Source: a bacterium D16-36 (GTDB lineage Bacteria > Bacillota > Clostridia > Lachnospirales > Lachnospiraceae). Taken from it: a stretch of 64,000 bases of DNA. The stretch lies in NCBI GenBank assembly GCA_003611745.1, contig RAYF01000029.1, positions 1-64,000 of the forward strand. Direction: 5' to 3'. The notes beneath the pieces are model-generated. The model saw only the letters and a program-made list of their open reading frames with translations, did not search any database and was not told the DNA's origin. Shown here piece after piece: positions 8,352 through 16,753 of the stretch (position 1 is the first letter of the stretch; the number at the start of each line of letters is the position of its first letter). A program made the position numbers and the translations under genes.

Positions 8352-9128
8352 ATGGCGACATATAAAGTAGAAATCTGCGGTGTCAATACGTCAAAACTGC
8401 CGCTCCTTACCGACGAAGAAAAGAAGGAACTTTTTGCGAGGATACAAAATGGGGACAAAGAGGCGAGGGAGCAGTTTATTAAGGGTAATCTGCGTTTGGT
8501 TTTAAGTATTATCCAGCGTTTTTCGAACTCGGGGGAAAATATTGATGATTTGTTCCAGATTGGCTGCATCGGGCTGATGAAATCGATTGATAATTTTGAT
8601 GTCACCATGAATGTAAAATTCAGCACCTACGCAGTGCCAATGATCATCGGGGAAATCAGGAGATATCTGAGGGATAACAACAGCATCCATGTAAGCCGTT
8701 CCATCCGGGATACTGCGTACAAGGCAATCTATGCCAAAGAAGCGATTATGAAGGAGACGGATAAGGAGCCTACTGTCGAGGAAATCGCAAAGAAGATTGA
8801 CGTACCGCCGGAAAATATTGTGGTTGCCCTTGACGCAATACAGAACCCGGTCTCCCTGTATGAACCGGTATATGGGGAGAGCGGGGACACCCTCCACATC
8901 ATGGACCAGATTAGCGATAAGAAGAACAGGGAGGACTGCTGGATAGAGGAGATATCATTAAAAGCAGCGATTGACCGGCTGTCCAGAAGGGAACACCGTA
9001 TTATTGAACTTCGCTATTTTGAGGGAAAGACACAGATGGAGGTTGCCGAGGAGATTAATATTTCACAGGCGCAGGTCAGCCGGCTGGAAAAGAAAGCCCT
9101 GCAGTCTATGAAACATTATCTGGGCTAA
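8352..9128 (+). CDS. sigG: Sporulation sigma factor G
   Basis: This 258-residue factor drives late forespore transcription. The N-terminus carries the sigma-G signature KVEICGVNTSKLPLL, which separates it from sigma-F. Region 2 reads GNLRLVLSIIQRF and DDLFQIGCIGLMKSIDNFD, and the region 4 helix-turn-helix reads MEVAEEINISQAQVSRLEKK. GGAGGAATC precedes the ATG. In Bacillus sigG follows spoIIG but has its own sigma-F/sigma-G promoter; the 56-bp gap here is too short and AT-rich for me to call that promoter with confidence. Confidence 0.95.
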   Translation: MATYKVEICGVNTSKLPLLTDEEKKELFARIQNGDKEAREQFIKGNLRLVLSIIQRFSNSGENIDDLFQIGCIGLMKSIDNFDVTMNVKFSTYAVPMIIGEIRRYLRDNNSIHVSRSIRDTAYKAIYAKEAIMKETDKEPTVEEIAKKIDVPPENIVVALDAIQNPVSLYEPVYGESGDTLHIMDQISDKKNREDCWIEEISLKAAIDRLSRREHRIIELRYFEGKTQMEVAEEINISQAQVSRLEKKALQSMKHYLG

Positions 9129-9231
9129 AGAAGGGCACCACCTGCGCTAAACATTGCGCAGAGAAAAAACTGGCGTGAAATCCCGCATTGCCACATATGA
9201 TGATAGTAAAAGAAGATGTGGCAGGTGCTGT

Positions 9232-9495
9232 ATGCGTTTATGTGATTTGCGCGAAAAGGAAGTGATCAATGTCTGTGACGGGGAACGGCTTGGCAATGTC
9301 TGTGATATTGATTTTGATGTTAAGACGGGAAGGGTCTGTGCACTGATTATTCCGGGGCCTTGTAAGGTTTTTGGCATTCTTGGGAGGGATCATGAATATA
9401 TCATCCCCTACAGTGATGTACAGCGGATAGGGACGGATGTTATACTTGTCGAGGTAGACATGGAGAAATGCCTTCATAAATGTGACTGGAATTAA
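9232..9495 (+). CDS. YlmC/YmxH-family PRC-barrel sporulation protein
   Basis: This 87-residue single PRC-barrel protein belongs to the YlmC/YmxH family, common in spore formers and often next to sigG; its molecular role is not established. The family opening MRLCDLREKEVINVCDGERLG begins at 9232. I prefer that start to an upstream in-frame ATG at 9154 because the extra 26 residues are poorly conserved in type and Arg/Cys-rich. Two further family features are the GPCKVFGILGR turn and the C-terminal Cys-x3-Cys. It lies 103 bp after sigG, and a repeat begins at its stop codon. Confidence 0.82.
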   Translation: MRLCDLREKEVINVCDGERLGNVCDIDFDVKTGRVCALIIPGPCKVFGILGRDHEYIIPYSDVQRIGTDVILVEVDMEKCLHKCDWN

Positions 9496-9590
9496 TTCTC
9501 GCGTACGCAACGAGCCAAACGCAAGCTTGCTTGCACTTGGCGACTGCGCGCGGGTCAAATACCCCGTTGCTCTGCTGCGGGGTATTTGAC
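9496..9590 (+). repeat. TTCTCGCG repeat, short copy
   Basis: A 95-bp sequence begins TTCTCGCGTACGCAACGAGC and ends GGGGTATTTGAC. It recurs at 55403-55560, where it interrupts a gene. It contains a 12-bp perfect stem GTCAAATACCCC (9554-9565) / GGGGTATTTGAC (9579-9590) and a shorter stem around GCAAGCTTGC. No T-tract follows. No target duplication is visible here. It lies directly after the ylmC/ymxH gene. Confidence 0.75.
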
Positions 9591-9597
9591 TCCGGGT

Positions 9598-9629
9598 AGT
9601 AATGATAAATACTAAAAATTGATTTCCGT
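9598..9629 (+). repeat. Decayed right end of the MITE-like element
   Basis: The sequence AGTAATGATAAATACTAAAA followed by ATTGATTTCCGT matches the right terminus of the elements at 181-857 and 58450-59129. No left end or target duplication is seen. As at the full copies, this end points towards a downstream gene (nrdR). Confidence 0.55.
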
Positions 9630-9655
9630 ACTGGCTGCTTGCTTTTTCTTGCATT

Positions 9656-9684
9656 TTGATTGTGGATGTGCTAATTTATACTTT
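9656..9684 (+). promoter_or_regulatory. Possible nrdR promoter
   Basis: TTGATT (9656-9661), a 17-bp spacer and TACTTT (9679-9684). An overlapping alternative is TTGCAT (9649-9654), 17 bp and TAATTT (9672-9677). Both are weak, and the choice is uncertain. Confidence 0.35.
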
Positions 9685-9719
9685 AAGGTATTCAATATTG
9701 AGAAAGGCGCAGTATAATT

Positions 9720-10172
9720 ATGAAATGTCCATTTTGCGGGGAAGAAGATACAAGGGTCATTGATTCCAGACCGGCGGATGATGGGAATTCTATCCGCCGC
9801 AGGAGGCAGTGCGATAAGTGCAGCAAACGCTTTACAACATACGAAAGGGTAGAGGCAATCCCTCTTGTGATTATTAAGAAGGATCTGACCAGGGAGCCGT
9901 ATGACCGCACAAAAATTGAGCGGGGGGTGTTCCGTTCCTGCCATAAACGGCCTGTATCTGTCTCCAAGATGAATGCGCTGGTCGACAAAGTAGAAGCAGA
10001 GGTATTTAATCTGGAGGCGAGGGAAGTAAAAAGCAGCTATATTGGCGAGCTGGTCATGAATCTTTTAGAAGAGCTGGATCCGGTAGCGTATGTCCGTTTT
10101 GCGTCTATTTACAGGGAATTTAAGGATGTCAGTACCTTTATGGAGGAAATTAAGAAGATATTGGATAAATAG
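9720..10172 (+). CDS. nrdR: Transcriptional repressor NrdR
   Basis: NrdR represses ribonucleotide reductase genes when bound to dATP/ATP. The 150-residue length is normal. The N-terminal zinc ribbon has Cys3/Cys6 (CPFC) and Cys31/Cys34 (CDKC), with the DNA-contacting block RRRRQCDKCSKRFTTYERVE between and after them. The ATP-cone domain starts near residue 48 (IPLVIIKKD) and runs to about 138. GAAAGGCGC precedes the ATG. No ribonucleotide reductase gene is in the window, so its targets are elsewhere. Confidence 0.95.
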   Translation: MKCPFCGEEDTRVIDSRPADDGNSIRRRRQCDKCSKRFTTYERVEAIPLVIIKKDLTREPYDRTKIERGVFRSCHKRPVSVSKMNALVDKVEAEVFNLEAREVKSSYIGELVMNLLEELDPVAYVRFASIYREFKDVSTFMEEIKKILDK

Positions 10173-10213
10173 GCGGAGCCGCGATAAGTAACACGGCAGG
10201 GCTTAAAAAAGGC

Positions 10214-10242
10214 TTGACATAGCATTACATTAGTTATAAAAT
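10214..10242 (+). promoter_or_regulatory. Sigma-A promoter of comM
   Basis: Consensus -35 TTGACA (10214-10219), a 17-bp spacer and -10 TAAAAT (10237-10242) lie 45 bp before the comM start. This is among the best vegetative promoters in the window and probably also serves dprA and topA. Confidence 0.75.
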
Positions 10243-10286
10243 AATATACATGGGGAGCTTCTTTTTCGCAGGAGAAGGGAGCAGCA

Positions 10287-11828
10287 ATGTACAGTGTTTC
10301 GTACTGTGCAGCCGTCAGGGGGATTGAGGGCTGCATGATTCAGGTTGAGGCAGACATTTCTGATGGCCTGCCTGGCTTTTCTTTAGTTGGTTTTTTATCG
10401 TCGGAAGTAAAGGAAGCGAGGGAGCGGGTACAGATTGGCATGAAAAATGCCGGCTTTCGTTTTCCGCCGAAAAAAATAACCATCAATCTTTCACCGGCAG
10501 ATATCCGAAAGGGTGGAACCGGGTATGATCTTGCCATTGCAGTGTCTATTCTGGCTGCATTTGGCCATATTTCACAGGAGTTTATTCAAAAAATTGTATT
10601 TATAGGGGAACTGGGCCTTGAGGGCAGAATCAGGGAAGTACAGGGTGTGCTGCCTATGGTTTATACTGCCTATGAAAATGGGATGGAATGCTGTGTTGTG
10701 CCAAAAGGAAACCTGGCGGAAGCGGGCATGGTAGAAGGAATCAGGACGGTCGGGGTCTCGGGGCTTGCACAGCTGGCAGATATGCTGAAAAGTGAAAAAC
10801 TCCCGGACAGGGCATATAGGGAAAAAAGCTGCCATAAATCAGTGGAAGAACTAGATTTTAGTGACGTCAGTGGCCAGAAGATGGTGCGGCGCGCCATTGA
10901 AGTGGCAGCAGCCGGAATGCACAATCTTTTAATGGTTGGTCCTCCCGGTTCCGGGAAGACAATGCTTGCCAAAAGGATTCCGGGTATTATGCCGGAGCTG
11001 TCTTTTGAGGAGCAGATGGAACTGTCAAAAGTATACAGCGTGGCAGGGCTTTTGTCGAAGGAGCAGCCAGCCGTTACAAAACGCCCATTCCGAAGCCCGC
11101 ACCATACCATTACCCAGACTGCGCTGGTCGGGGGAGGAATCCTGCCAAAGCCCGGGGAGGTCAGCCTTGCAAGCGGCGGTGTCCTCTTTCTGGATGAACT
11201 GGCAGAGTTCAAGCGCCAGACTATAGAGGTCTTGAGGCAGCCTTTGGAGGATGGCTGCATAACAGTCAGCCGCATTGATGGGACATATACGTACCCTGCG
11301 CATGTGCAGCTGGTAGCGGCTATGAATCCCTGCCGCTGTGGATATTTTCCGGACAGCAGGAAATGTACTTGCACAAGCTGGCAGATTAAAAGCTATCTGC
11401 AGAAAATCAGCCAGCCAATGCTTGAGAGAATGGATATCTGTGTGGAGACAATGCCTTTGGCATATGAGGATTTCAGGGAGGGGGGTCCCGGTGAAGAAAA
11501 TGAATCCTCCGGGCAGATCAGGGAGCGCGTGGAAAGGGCGCAGGCACTGCAGAACCGACGTTATCAGGGTGAAAATTTTTTCCACAATGCAAGGCTTACG
11601 CCGCCCCTGCTTAGAAAATACTGTGAGATGACAAAGGAGGCTGCATCTTATCTGCAGTCTGTCTTCCAGAAAATGGAATTTAGTGCGAGGGTATATCATA
11701 AGATACTAAAAGTTGGGAGGACGATTGCTGACCTGGAGGGGGAAGAGAGGATTGGCAAAAAACATATAGCGGAGGCGGTCTGTTATCGGGCGATAGACAA
11801 AAAGTACTGGGGGAACCACAATGTCTAA
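10287..11828 (+). CDS. comM: ComM/YifB-family Mg-chelatase-like AAA+ ATPase
   Basis: ComM-type proteins are AAA+ helicases that promote branch migration during natural transformation; the broader YifB family is annotated as Mg-chelatase-like. The 513-residue protein has an N-terminal Lon-like domain (about 1-170), an AAA+ core with Walker A GPPGSGKT (Lys224) and Walker B VLFLDE near 310, and the cysteine cluster CRCGYFPDSRKCTC typical of the family near 350-363. GAAGGGAGCAGC precedes the ATG. It is followed 39 bp later by dprA, another transformation gene. This fits competence, but whether this organism transforms is unknown. Confidence 0.88.
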   Translation: MYSVSYCAAVRGIEGCMIQVEADISDGLPGFSLVGFLSSEVKEARERVQIGMKNAGFRFPPKKITINLSPADIRKGGTGYDLAIAVSILAAFGHISQEFIQKIVFIGELGLEGRIREVQGVLPMVYTAYENGMECCVVPKGNLAEAGMVEGIRTVGVSGLAQLADMLKSEKLPDRAYREKSCHKSVEELDFSDVSGQKMVRRAIEVAAAGMHNLLMVGPPGSGKTMLAKRIPGIMPELSFEEQMELSKVYSVAGLLSKEQPAVTKRPFRSPHHTITQTALVGGGILPKPGEVSLASGGVLFLDELAEFKRQTIEVLRQPLEDGCITVSRIDGTYTYPAHVQLVAAMNPCRCGYFPDSRKCTCTSWQIKSYLQKISQPMLERMDICVETMPLAYEDFREGGPGEENESSGQIRERVERAQALQNRRYQGENFFHNARLTPPLLRKYCEMTKEAASYLQSVFQKMEFSARVYHKILKVGRTIADLEGEERIGKKHIAEAVCYRAIDKKYWGNHNV

Positions 11829-11867
11829 ATGATGTTCTAATACACATATGTTGGGAGATGAGGTGCC

Positions 11868-12962
11868 ATGAAAGAAAAATTATTTGCATTCTGGCTGTGT
11901 AATCTGCAGGGGATCGGGAACCGTAAGATAGACAGGCTTTTAGAATACTTTGGAAGCCCGGAAGCGGTTTTTTTTGGAAAGGAGTCCCATTTTGCACAGA
12001 TACAGAACTTAAACCAGAAGGACAGGGAACGGCTGGCAGGCCCGCACAGTTTAGGCGAATTAGAAAAGCAGTATGAAAATGCGCACAGGCAGGGGATCTC
12101 CTTTGTCTACCGGGAAGAGGAGGGATATCCGCAGAGGCTTAAGCAGCTGGAGGATATGCCATATGGCATTTTTTACAAAGGCCGCCTGCCGCTACAGGAG
12201 GTTCCATGTGTCGCTGTGGTGGGCGCAAGAAACGCTTCCTACGAGGGGAGGCAGTTAGCGGACAAGTTTGGGTATGAGCTGGCAGAAAATGGGATACAGG
12301 TTGTCAGTGGCATGGCACGGGGAATAGACATTGCCGCCCAGAGGGGGGCGATGAAGGCGGCCTGCGGAAGGACATACGGGGTTATGGGAACCGGGATTGA
12401 CATATGCTATCCCGGGGAGCATATAGAATCTTATATGCTAATGCAGGAAAACGGGGGTGTTATTTCGGAGTTTCCTCTTAAGTCGCCAGCGCTCCCCTTC
12501 CATTTTCCCATGAGAAACCGTATTATCAGCGGCCTTTCCGATGGGATTCTTGTGATTGAGGCGGGAAAAGGAAGCGGCTCCCTGATTACGGCGGAGATTG
12601 GGCTGGAGCAGGGGAGGGAAATATTTGTGGTTCCCGGAAACCTTATGAACCCAAAGTATGAGGGGGGAAATGAATTGTTAAAAAATGGGGCGGCATTGGT
12701 GACAAAAGTGCAGGATATTCTGGACGGTCTGGGGCTATTTTATGATTGTGACGTGATAGAAAGGAAGAAAAAAATAAATGTTATGCTTGAAACGACGGAA
12801 AAAATAGTGTATGCTAGTTTAAGTTTGGAGCCGGTTCATATTTCGCAGATTGCGCAAAAGACCGGATTAGAGCTTTCTTCTGCCGTGGAAACTTTATTTT
12901 CCCTGCAGGGGAAGCAGCTGGTTCAGACAGTAGGAAATAACTATTTCGCGATAAAACTATAA
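11868..12962 (+). CDS. dprA: DNA processing protein DprA/Smf
   Basis: DprA binds incoming single-stranded DNA and loads RecA during transformation. The 364-residue protein has an N-terminal SAM-like region (1-60), a Rossmann-like core with VVGARNASYEG (about 120) and GMARGIDIAAQRGAM (about 150), then GSGSLITAEIGLEQGREIFVVPGN near 240-265, and a C-terminal winged-helix DML1-like domain (about 300-364). GGGAGATGAGGTGCC precedes the ATG. The dprA-topA-codY order is shared with Bacillus, but trmFO, xerC/codV and hslVU, which lie between topA and codY there, are missing here. Confidence 0.93.
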   Translation: MKEKLFAFWLCNLQGIGNRKIDRLLEYFGSPEAVFFGKESHFAQIQNLNQKDRERLAGPHSLGELEKQYENAHRQGISFVYREEEGYPQRLKQLEDMPYGIFYKGRLPLQEVPCVAVVGARNASYEGRQLADKFGYELAENGIQVVSGMARGIDIAAQRGAMKAACGRTYGVMGTGIDICYPGEHIESYMLMQENGGVISEFPLKSPALPFHFPMRNRIISGLSDGILVIEAGKGSGSLITAEIGLEQGREIFVVPGNLMNPKYEGGNELLKNGAALVTKVQDILDGLGLFYDCDVIERKKKINVMLETTEKIVYASLSLEPVHISQIAQKTGLELSSAVETLFSLQGKQLVQTVGNNYFAIKL

Positions 12963-13008
12963 AGAGCAGGCTCTTAAAGCGTATCAGGGTTGAAAGGCAG
13001 GTAGTAAA

Positions 13009-15081
13009 ATGGCAAAAAATCTGGTAATAGTGGAGTCACCTTCCAAGGCGGCAACAATAAAAAAGTTTTTGGGAAGTACTTATGAAGTTGTTGCATCAAA
13101 TGGACATGTGAGGGATTTGCCAAAAAGCCAGCTTGGAATTGATGTGGAAAATGATTTCGAGCCGAAATACATTACAATCCGTGGGAAAGGCGAACTTCTT
13201 GCAAAGCTGCGCAGGGAAGTAAAGAAGGCAGATAAAATTTATCTGGCAACTGACCCGGACCGCGAAGGAGAGGCAATTTCATGGCATCTTGCCCATGCAT
13301 TGAAGTTAGAGGAGAAAAATACAAGCAGGATTACGTTTAACGAGATTACAAAAAATGCGGTGAAGCAGTCTATCAAGCAGGCAAGGAAGATTGACATGGA
13401 TCTTGTCGATGCGCAGCAGGCAAGGCGTGTCCTCGATCGTCTGGTTGGTTACCAGATAAGCCCTGTCCTGTGGGCAAAGGTGAAGAGGGGGTTAAGCGCA
13501 GGAAGGGTGCAGTCTGTAGCGCTCCGCATCATAGCAGACAGGGAAGAGGAAATTAATGCATTTATCTCTAAGGAATATTGGACTTTATCAGGAGAGTTTA
13601 CCATAGATGGCGAAAAAAAGCCGCTCATAGCTGATTTTTATGGGGAGAAGAATAAAAAGCTTTCCATTGAATCGGAACAGCAGATGGATGGGATTATAAG
13701 GGAATTGGAGATATCCAAGTTTCATGTCTCAGACTTAAAGGAGACGGAGAGGACAAAGAAGAGCCCGCTTCCGTTTACGACAAGCACGCTGCAGCAGGAA
13801 GCAGCAAAGAGCCTGAATTTTTCTACACAGAAGACAATGCGTCTGGCGCAGGGGCTATATGAAGGCATTGCCATCAAGGGGCGCGGGACGGTAGGCCTGA
13901 TTACGTACCTCCGTACAGATTCTACCAGAGTTTCGGAGGATGCCAAGAAGATGGCATATGACTATATTGAAGAGAATTATGGGGCAGAGTATCAGGCAGT
14001 TGGGGAGAAAAAAGAAAAAAGCGCAAAAAAAATTCAGGATGCCCATGAGGCAATCCGTCCGACTTATGTGGACCTGACGCCCTCTCAGGTCAAGGATTCC
14101 CTGTCAAGAGACCATTTCCGGCTTTACCAGCTGATTTGGAAACGGTTTCTGGCAAGCCGGATGGCGCCGGCAAAATTTGCCACGACGACGGTAAAGATTG
14201 ATTCTGACAAATATCGTTTTACATCCTCGGCTTCCAAAGTTGTATTTTCCGGCTATCTGTCAATCTATCAGACAGATGAAGATAAAATTGATAAGAAGGT
14301 GCTGTCAAAGAAGCTTACGGTGGGTACTGAGGTGATGTCTGGCAAATTAGAAAAGAAGCAGCATTTTACCCAGCCGCCGGCACATTTTACGGAGGCATCC
14401 CTGGTAAAGACGCTGGAGGAGCTTGGAATCGGAAGGCCGAGTACGTATTCCCCTACGATTTCTACCATAATCAACCGCAGATATGTGGCGAAGGAACAGA
14501 AGAACTTATATATTACGGAACTTGGCGAAGTGGTAAATTCTATTATGAAAAAGTCTTTTACCAGTATAGTAGATGTCAATTTCACAGCGTATATGGAAGG
14601 GCTTTTGGACAGGGTGGAGGATGGCTCCGTCAAATGGAAGACAGTTGTAGAAAACTTCTATCCGGATTTGCATGAGGCAGTGGAGGCCGCAGAAAAAGAA
14701 TTAGAAGAAATTAAGATTGAAGACGAAGTGACAGAAGTAATCTGTGAGGAATGTGGGAGGAATATGGTGGTGAAATACGGCCCCCACGGAAAATTTCTGG
14801 CATGCCCCGGTTTCCCGGAATGCCGCAATACCAAGCCGTATCTGGAAAAAATCGGTGTCCCATGCCCAAAATGCGGCGCAGACGTTGTGGGCAGAAAGAC
14901 AAAAAAGGGAAGGCGGTATTTTGGCTGCAGCAGCTATCCGGACTGCGATTTTATGTCATGGCAGAAGCCTTCGGCAAAGAAATGCCCGCAGTGTGGCGGC
15001 GCAATGGTGGAGAAGGGGAACAAGCTTGTCTGCATGGATGAACAGTGCGGTTATGTGGAGGCAGTACCTAAGGAGATGTAA
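13009..15081 (+). CDS. topA: DNA topoisomerase I
   Basis: This type IA topoisomerase relaxes negative supercoils. The 690 residues are the usual Firmicutes length. The TOPRIM domain covers 1-115 (VESPSKA, DPDREGE), and the catalytic tyrosine is Tyr300 in TYLRTDSTR. Three C-terminal zinc-ribbon modules follow: CEECGR...CPGFPEC near 582, CPKCGA...CSSYPDC near 622 and CPQCGG...CMDEQCG near 664. AAAGGCAGGT precedes the ATG. A 51-bp gap separates it from codY. Confidence 0.96.
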   Translation: MAKNLVIVESPSKAATIKKFLGSTYEVVASNGHVRDLPKSQLGIDVENDFEPKYITIRGKGELLAKLRREVKKADKIYLATDPDREGEAISWHLAHALKLEEKNTSRITFNEITKNAVKQSIKQARKIDMDLVDAQQARRVLDRLVGYQISPVLWAKVKRGLSAGRVQSVALRIIADREEEINAFISKEYWTLSGEFTIDGEKKPLIADFYGEKNKKLSIESEQQMDGIIRELEISKFHVSDLKETERTKKSPLPFTTSTLQQEAAKSLNFSTQKTMRLAQGLYEGIAIKGRGTVGLITYLRTDSTRVSEDAKKMAYDYIEENYGAEYQAVGEKKEKSAKKIQDAHEAIRPTYVDLTPSQVKDSLSRDHFRLYQLIWKRFLASRMAPAKFATTTVKIDSDKYRFTSSASKVVFSGYLSIYQTDEDKIDKKVLSKKLTVGTEVMSGKLEKKQHFTQPPAHFTEASLVKTLEELGIGRPSTYSPTISTIINRRYVAKEQKNLYITELGEVVNSIMKKSFTSIVDVNFTAYMEGLLDRVEDGSVKWKTVVENFYPDLHEAVEAAEKELEEIKIEDEVTEVICEECGRNMVVKYGPHGKFLACPGFPECRNTKPYLEKIGVPCPKCGADVVGRKTKKGRRYFGCSSYPDCDFMSWQKPSAKKCPQCGGAMVEKGNKLVCMDEQCGYVEAVPKEM

Positions 15082-15132
15082 CAAAAAACGGCAGGCAGCC
15101 CGCCTCTGCTGCCAGAAAACAGGAATGAGAAC

Positions 15133-15909
15133 ATGAGTTTAGAGTTATTGGACAAAACACGCAGGATAAACAGCCTGCTGAATGAACAGGAATCAGAAAA
15201 AATTGATTTTACGGATTTTTGCAGGGTGCTTTCGCATACACTGGAAGTGAATGTTGTTCTGGCAAGCCGGAAGGGAAAGGTGTTAGGGCTTAAGGAGCGC
15301 GAGGACATCCCTGTGATTCCGCAGCTTGCCGCCATCAGGTATGGCGACTATCTGGAGGGGCAGCTTCAGGACCGTTTTATGAACATTTTGTCTACAAAAG
15401 AAAATGTCAATCTTTTGACGCTTGGTTTTTCCTTTGAATCGGTGGGGGAATATCAGGCAATGATTGCACCGGTCTGTATGGCGGGCATCCGTCTGGGAAG
15501 CCTTTTTGTCTATCGCAGGAAGATTCCTTTTTCCATTGATGATATTATCCTGACGGAATACAGCACTACAGTAATCGGGCTTGCGATGCAGCGCGCAGAA
15601 TCAGAAGAGATTTCAAAGGAGCAGCACAAGGAGCAGGATGTGATGGCAGCAGTGAATACGCTGTCAAGATTAGAGATTCAGGCGGTCCTTGCGGTGCTTA
15701 ATGAGCTTGACGGCAGGCAGGAAGGGACTTTAGTGACCAGCCGGCTTGCAGACAAAGTCAGGATTACCCGTTCTGTCATTGTCAATGCGCTGAAAAAATG
15801 TGAAAGTGCAGGGATTATCCAGACAAAATCCTCCGGCGTGAAGGGAACGTCTGTCAGGATTGTGAATGATTTGTTTTCCTATGAAGTGATTGCCAAAAAT
15901 ATTTTATAG
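15133..15909 (+). CDS. codY: GTP/branched-chain amino acid-responsive repressor CodY
   Basis: CodY is a global nutritional regulator of low-GC Gram-positive bacteria. In Bacillus it represses the fla/che promoter that lies directly downstream. The 258-residue protein has an N-terminal GAF domain (about 1-155) and a C-terminal winged helix with the near-invariant recognition segment ITRSVIVNALKKCESAG (about 217-233) and KSSGVKGTSVRIVND. No strong ribosome binding site is seen; GGAATGAGAAC precedes the ATG. It lies immediately before the flagellar promoter, the same order as in Bacillus. Confidence 0.94.
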   Translation: MSLELLDKTRRINSLLNEQESEKIDFTDFCRVLSHTLEVNVVLASRKGKVLGLKEREDIPVIPQLAAIRYGDYLEGQLQDRFMNILSTKENVNLLTLGFSFESVGEYQAMIAPVCMAGIRLGSLFVYRRKIPFSIDDIILTEYSTTVIGLAMQRAESEEISKEQHKEQDVMAAVNTLSRLEIQAVLAVLNELDGRQEGTLVTSRLADKVRITRSVIVNALKKCESAGIIQTKSSGVKGTSVRIVNDLFSYEVIAKNIL

Positions 15910-15994
15910 GAAAGAGAGCCTGCAGATATGGCTGAAATATTTATAAATATCAGAGTTATAAGGCGTTTGGACCATGTCCGGATGGGGGAGTGGG

Positions 15995-16024
15995 ATTCCA
16001 AAATATTCTTTTTTGGATTTTTTT
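15995..16024 (+). terminator. Probable codY terminator
   Basis: ATTCCAAAA (15995-16003) pairs with TTTTGGAT (16011-16018) with one bulged base, and a run of T follows. It is nested inside a longer 9-bp inverted repeat, GTGGGATTC (15990-15998) / GAATTCCAC (16027-16035). The outer repeat ends at the base before the fla/che -35. Confidence 0.45.
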
Positions 16025-16035
16025 CAGAATTCCAC

Positions 16036-16063
16036 TTGTAATTTGTCAGATTTTCTCTATAAT
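16036..16063 (+). promoter_or_regulatory. Probable sigma-A promoter of the fla/che operon
   Basis: TTGTAA (16036-16041), a 16-bp spacer and a consensus -10 TATAAT (16058-16063) lie 60 bp before flgB. This is the main candidate for driving a 36-kb operon. The flanking inverted repeat at 15990-16035 could be an operator or only a terminator arm. Confidence 0.55.
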
Positions 16064-16122
16064 TATATATGTATCAATAGGCAAGGGAGATTTAACATAT
16101 TCATTTTGAAAGGAGCTTTTGA

Positions 16123-16512
16123 ATGATTAGATCAGGAGCATATAATTACATAAACGTTCTTGATAAGGCTATGGATGCTAGCTGGACAAGAAATTCCGTG
16201 ATTTCAAATAATATTGCGAATGTCGATACCCCGGGGTTTAAACGGCAGGATGTACATTTTGAGGATTATTTAAGGAATGAAGTGGGTTATACCATGTCTC
16301 TGGATGATGAAGTTGCAGATGTGGATTTAGACAGCCTGATGGCAACTACTTATACAGATTATGCTACTGTCAGTTACCGCTTGGACGGCAATAACGTAGA
16401 TATTGATACGGAGAGCGCCGAGCTGGCAAAGAACCAGATAAAATATTATACCATGGCGGATTCCGTTTCACAGGAGTTCAACAGGCTCAAGTCAGTCATG
16501 AAGGCGCAGTAG
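16123..16512 (+). CDS. flgB: Flagellar basal-body rod protein FlgB
   Basis: FlgB is a proximal rod subunit of the flagellar basal body, exported by the type III apparatus. The 129-residue protein has the rod/hook family N-terminal motif NSVISNNIANVDTPGFKRQDV near residues 25-45 and a C-terminal helix ending FNRLKSVMKAQ. AAGGAGC lies 8 bp upstream of the ATG. As in Bacillus it is the first gene of the fla/che operon, directly after codY. Confidence 0.95.
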   Translation: MIRSGAYNYINVLDKAMDASWTRNSVISNNIANVDTPGFKRQDVHFEDYLRNEVGYTMSLDDEVADVDLDSLMATTYTDYATVSYRLDGNNVDIDTESAELAKNQIKYYTMADSVSQEFNRLKSVMKAQ

Positions 16513-16753
16513 CTGTTTTTTAGCTTATAGAAGGATTTGGCTTGTGCGGCGGTCAGGGAATGCAGGGTCGTTCCTGCTGCAGAAAATGCAAGAGGAGTTA
16601 GTTTTTTAACATTTCTGTTTAGATACAGGCAGGTAAATGTTGATGAAACCGGTGGAACAGGGAGGTTCCGCCTTTGCACAGGGAGGTCGTTTGAAAGGGC
16701 GTGTCACCTGTGCTTTTAAATATAACGTTAATAGGAAAGGAGATAATAAAACT
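16513..16753 (+). other. Unusually long flgB-flgC spacer with hairpin
   Basis: These two genes are normally almost adjacent, yet 241 bp separate them here. An RNA hairpin GGTGGAAC (16651-16658) / GTTCCGCC (16665-16672) lies in the middle, with only three T after it, so termination is doubtful. I see no gene, no tRNA and no clear promoter. An open frame runs in from 16637 into flgC, but flgC clearly starts at 16754. Confidence 0.4.

Noticed and set aside
9165-9215. Possible sigma-G promoter before the ylmC/ymxH gene
   Set aside because: A CATATGA-like -10 exists, but I could not find a matching -35 at a proper distance.
10670-11699. Long minus-strand open frames opposite comM (up to 234 residues)
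   Set aside because: They lie entirely within a well-supported gene, lack ribosome binding sites and resemble no protein family.
16010-16035. Possible CodY box before the fla/che promoter
   Set aside because: The best alignment to the CodY consensus has about six mismatches in 15 positions, so it is not supportable by eye despite the suggestive location.
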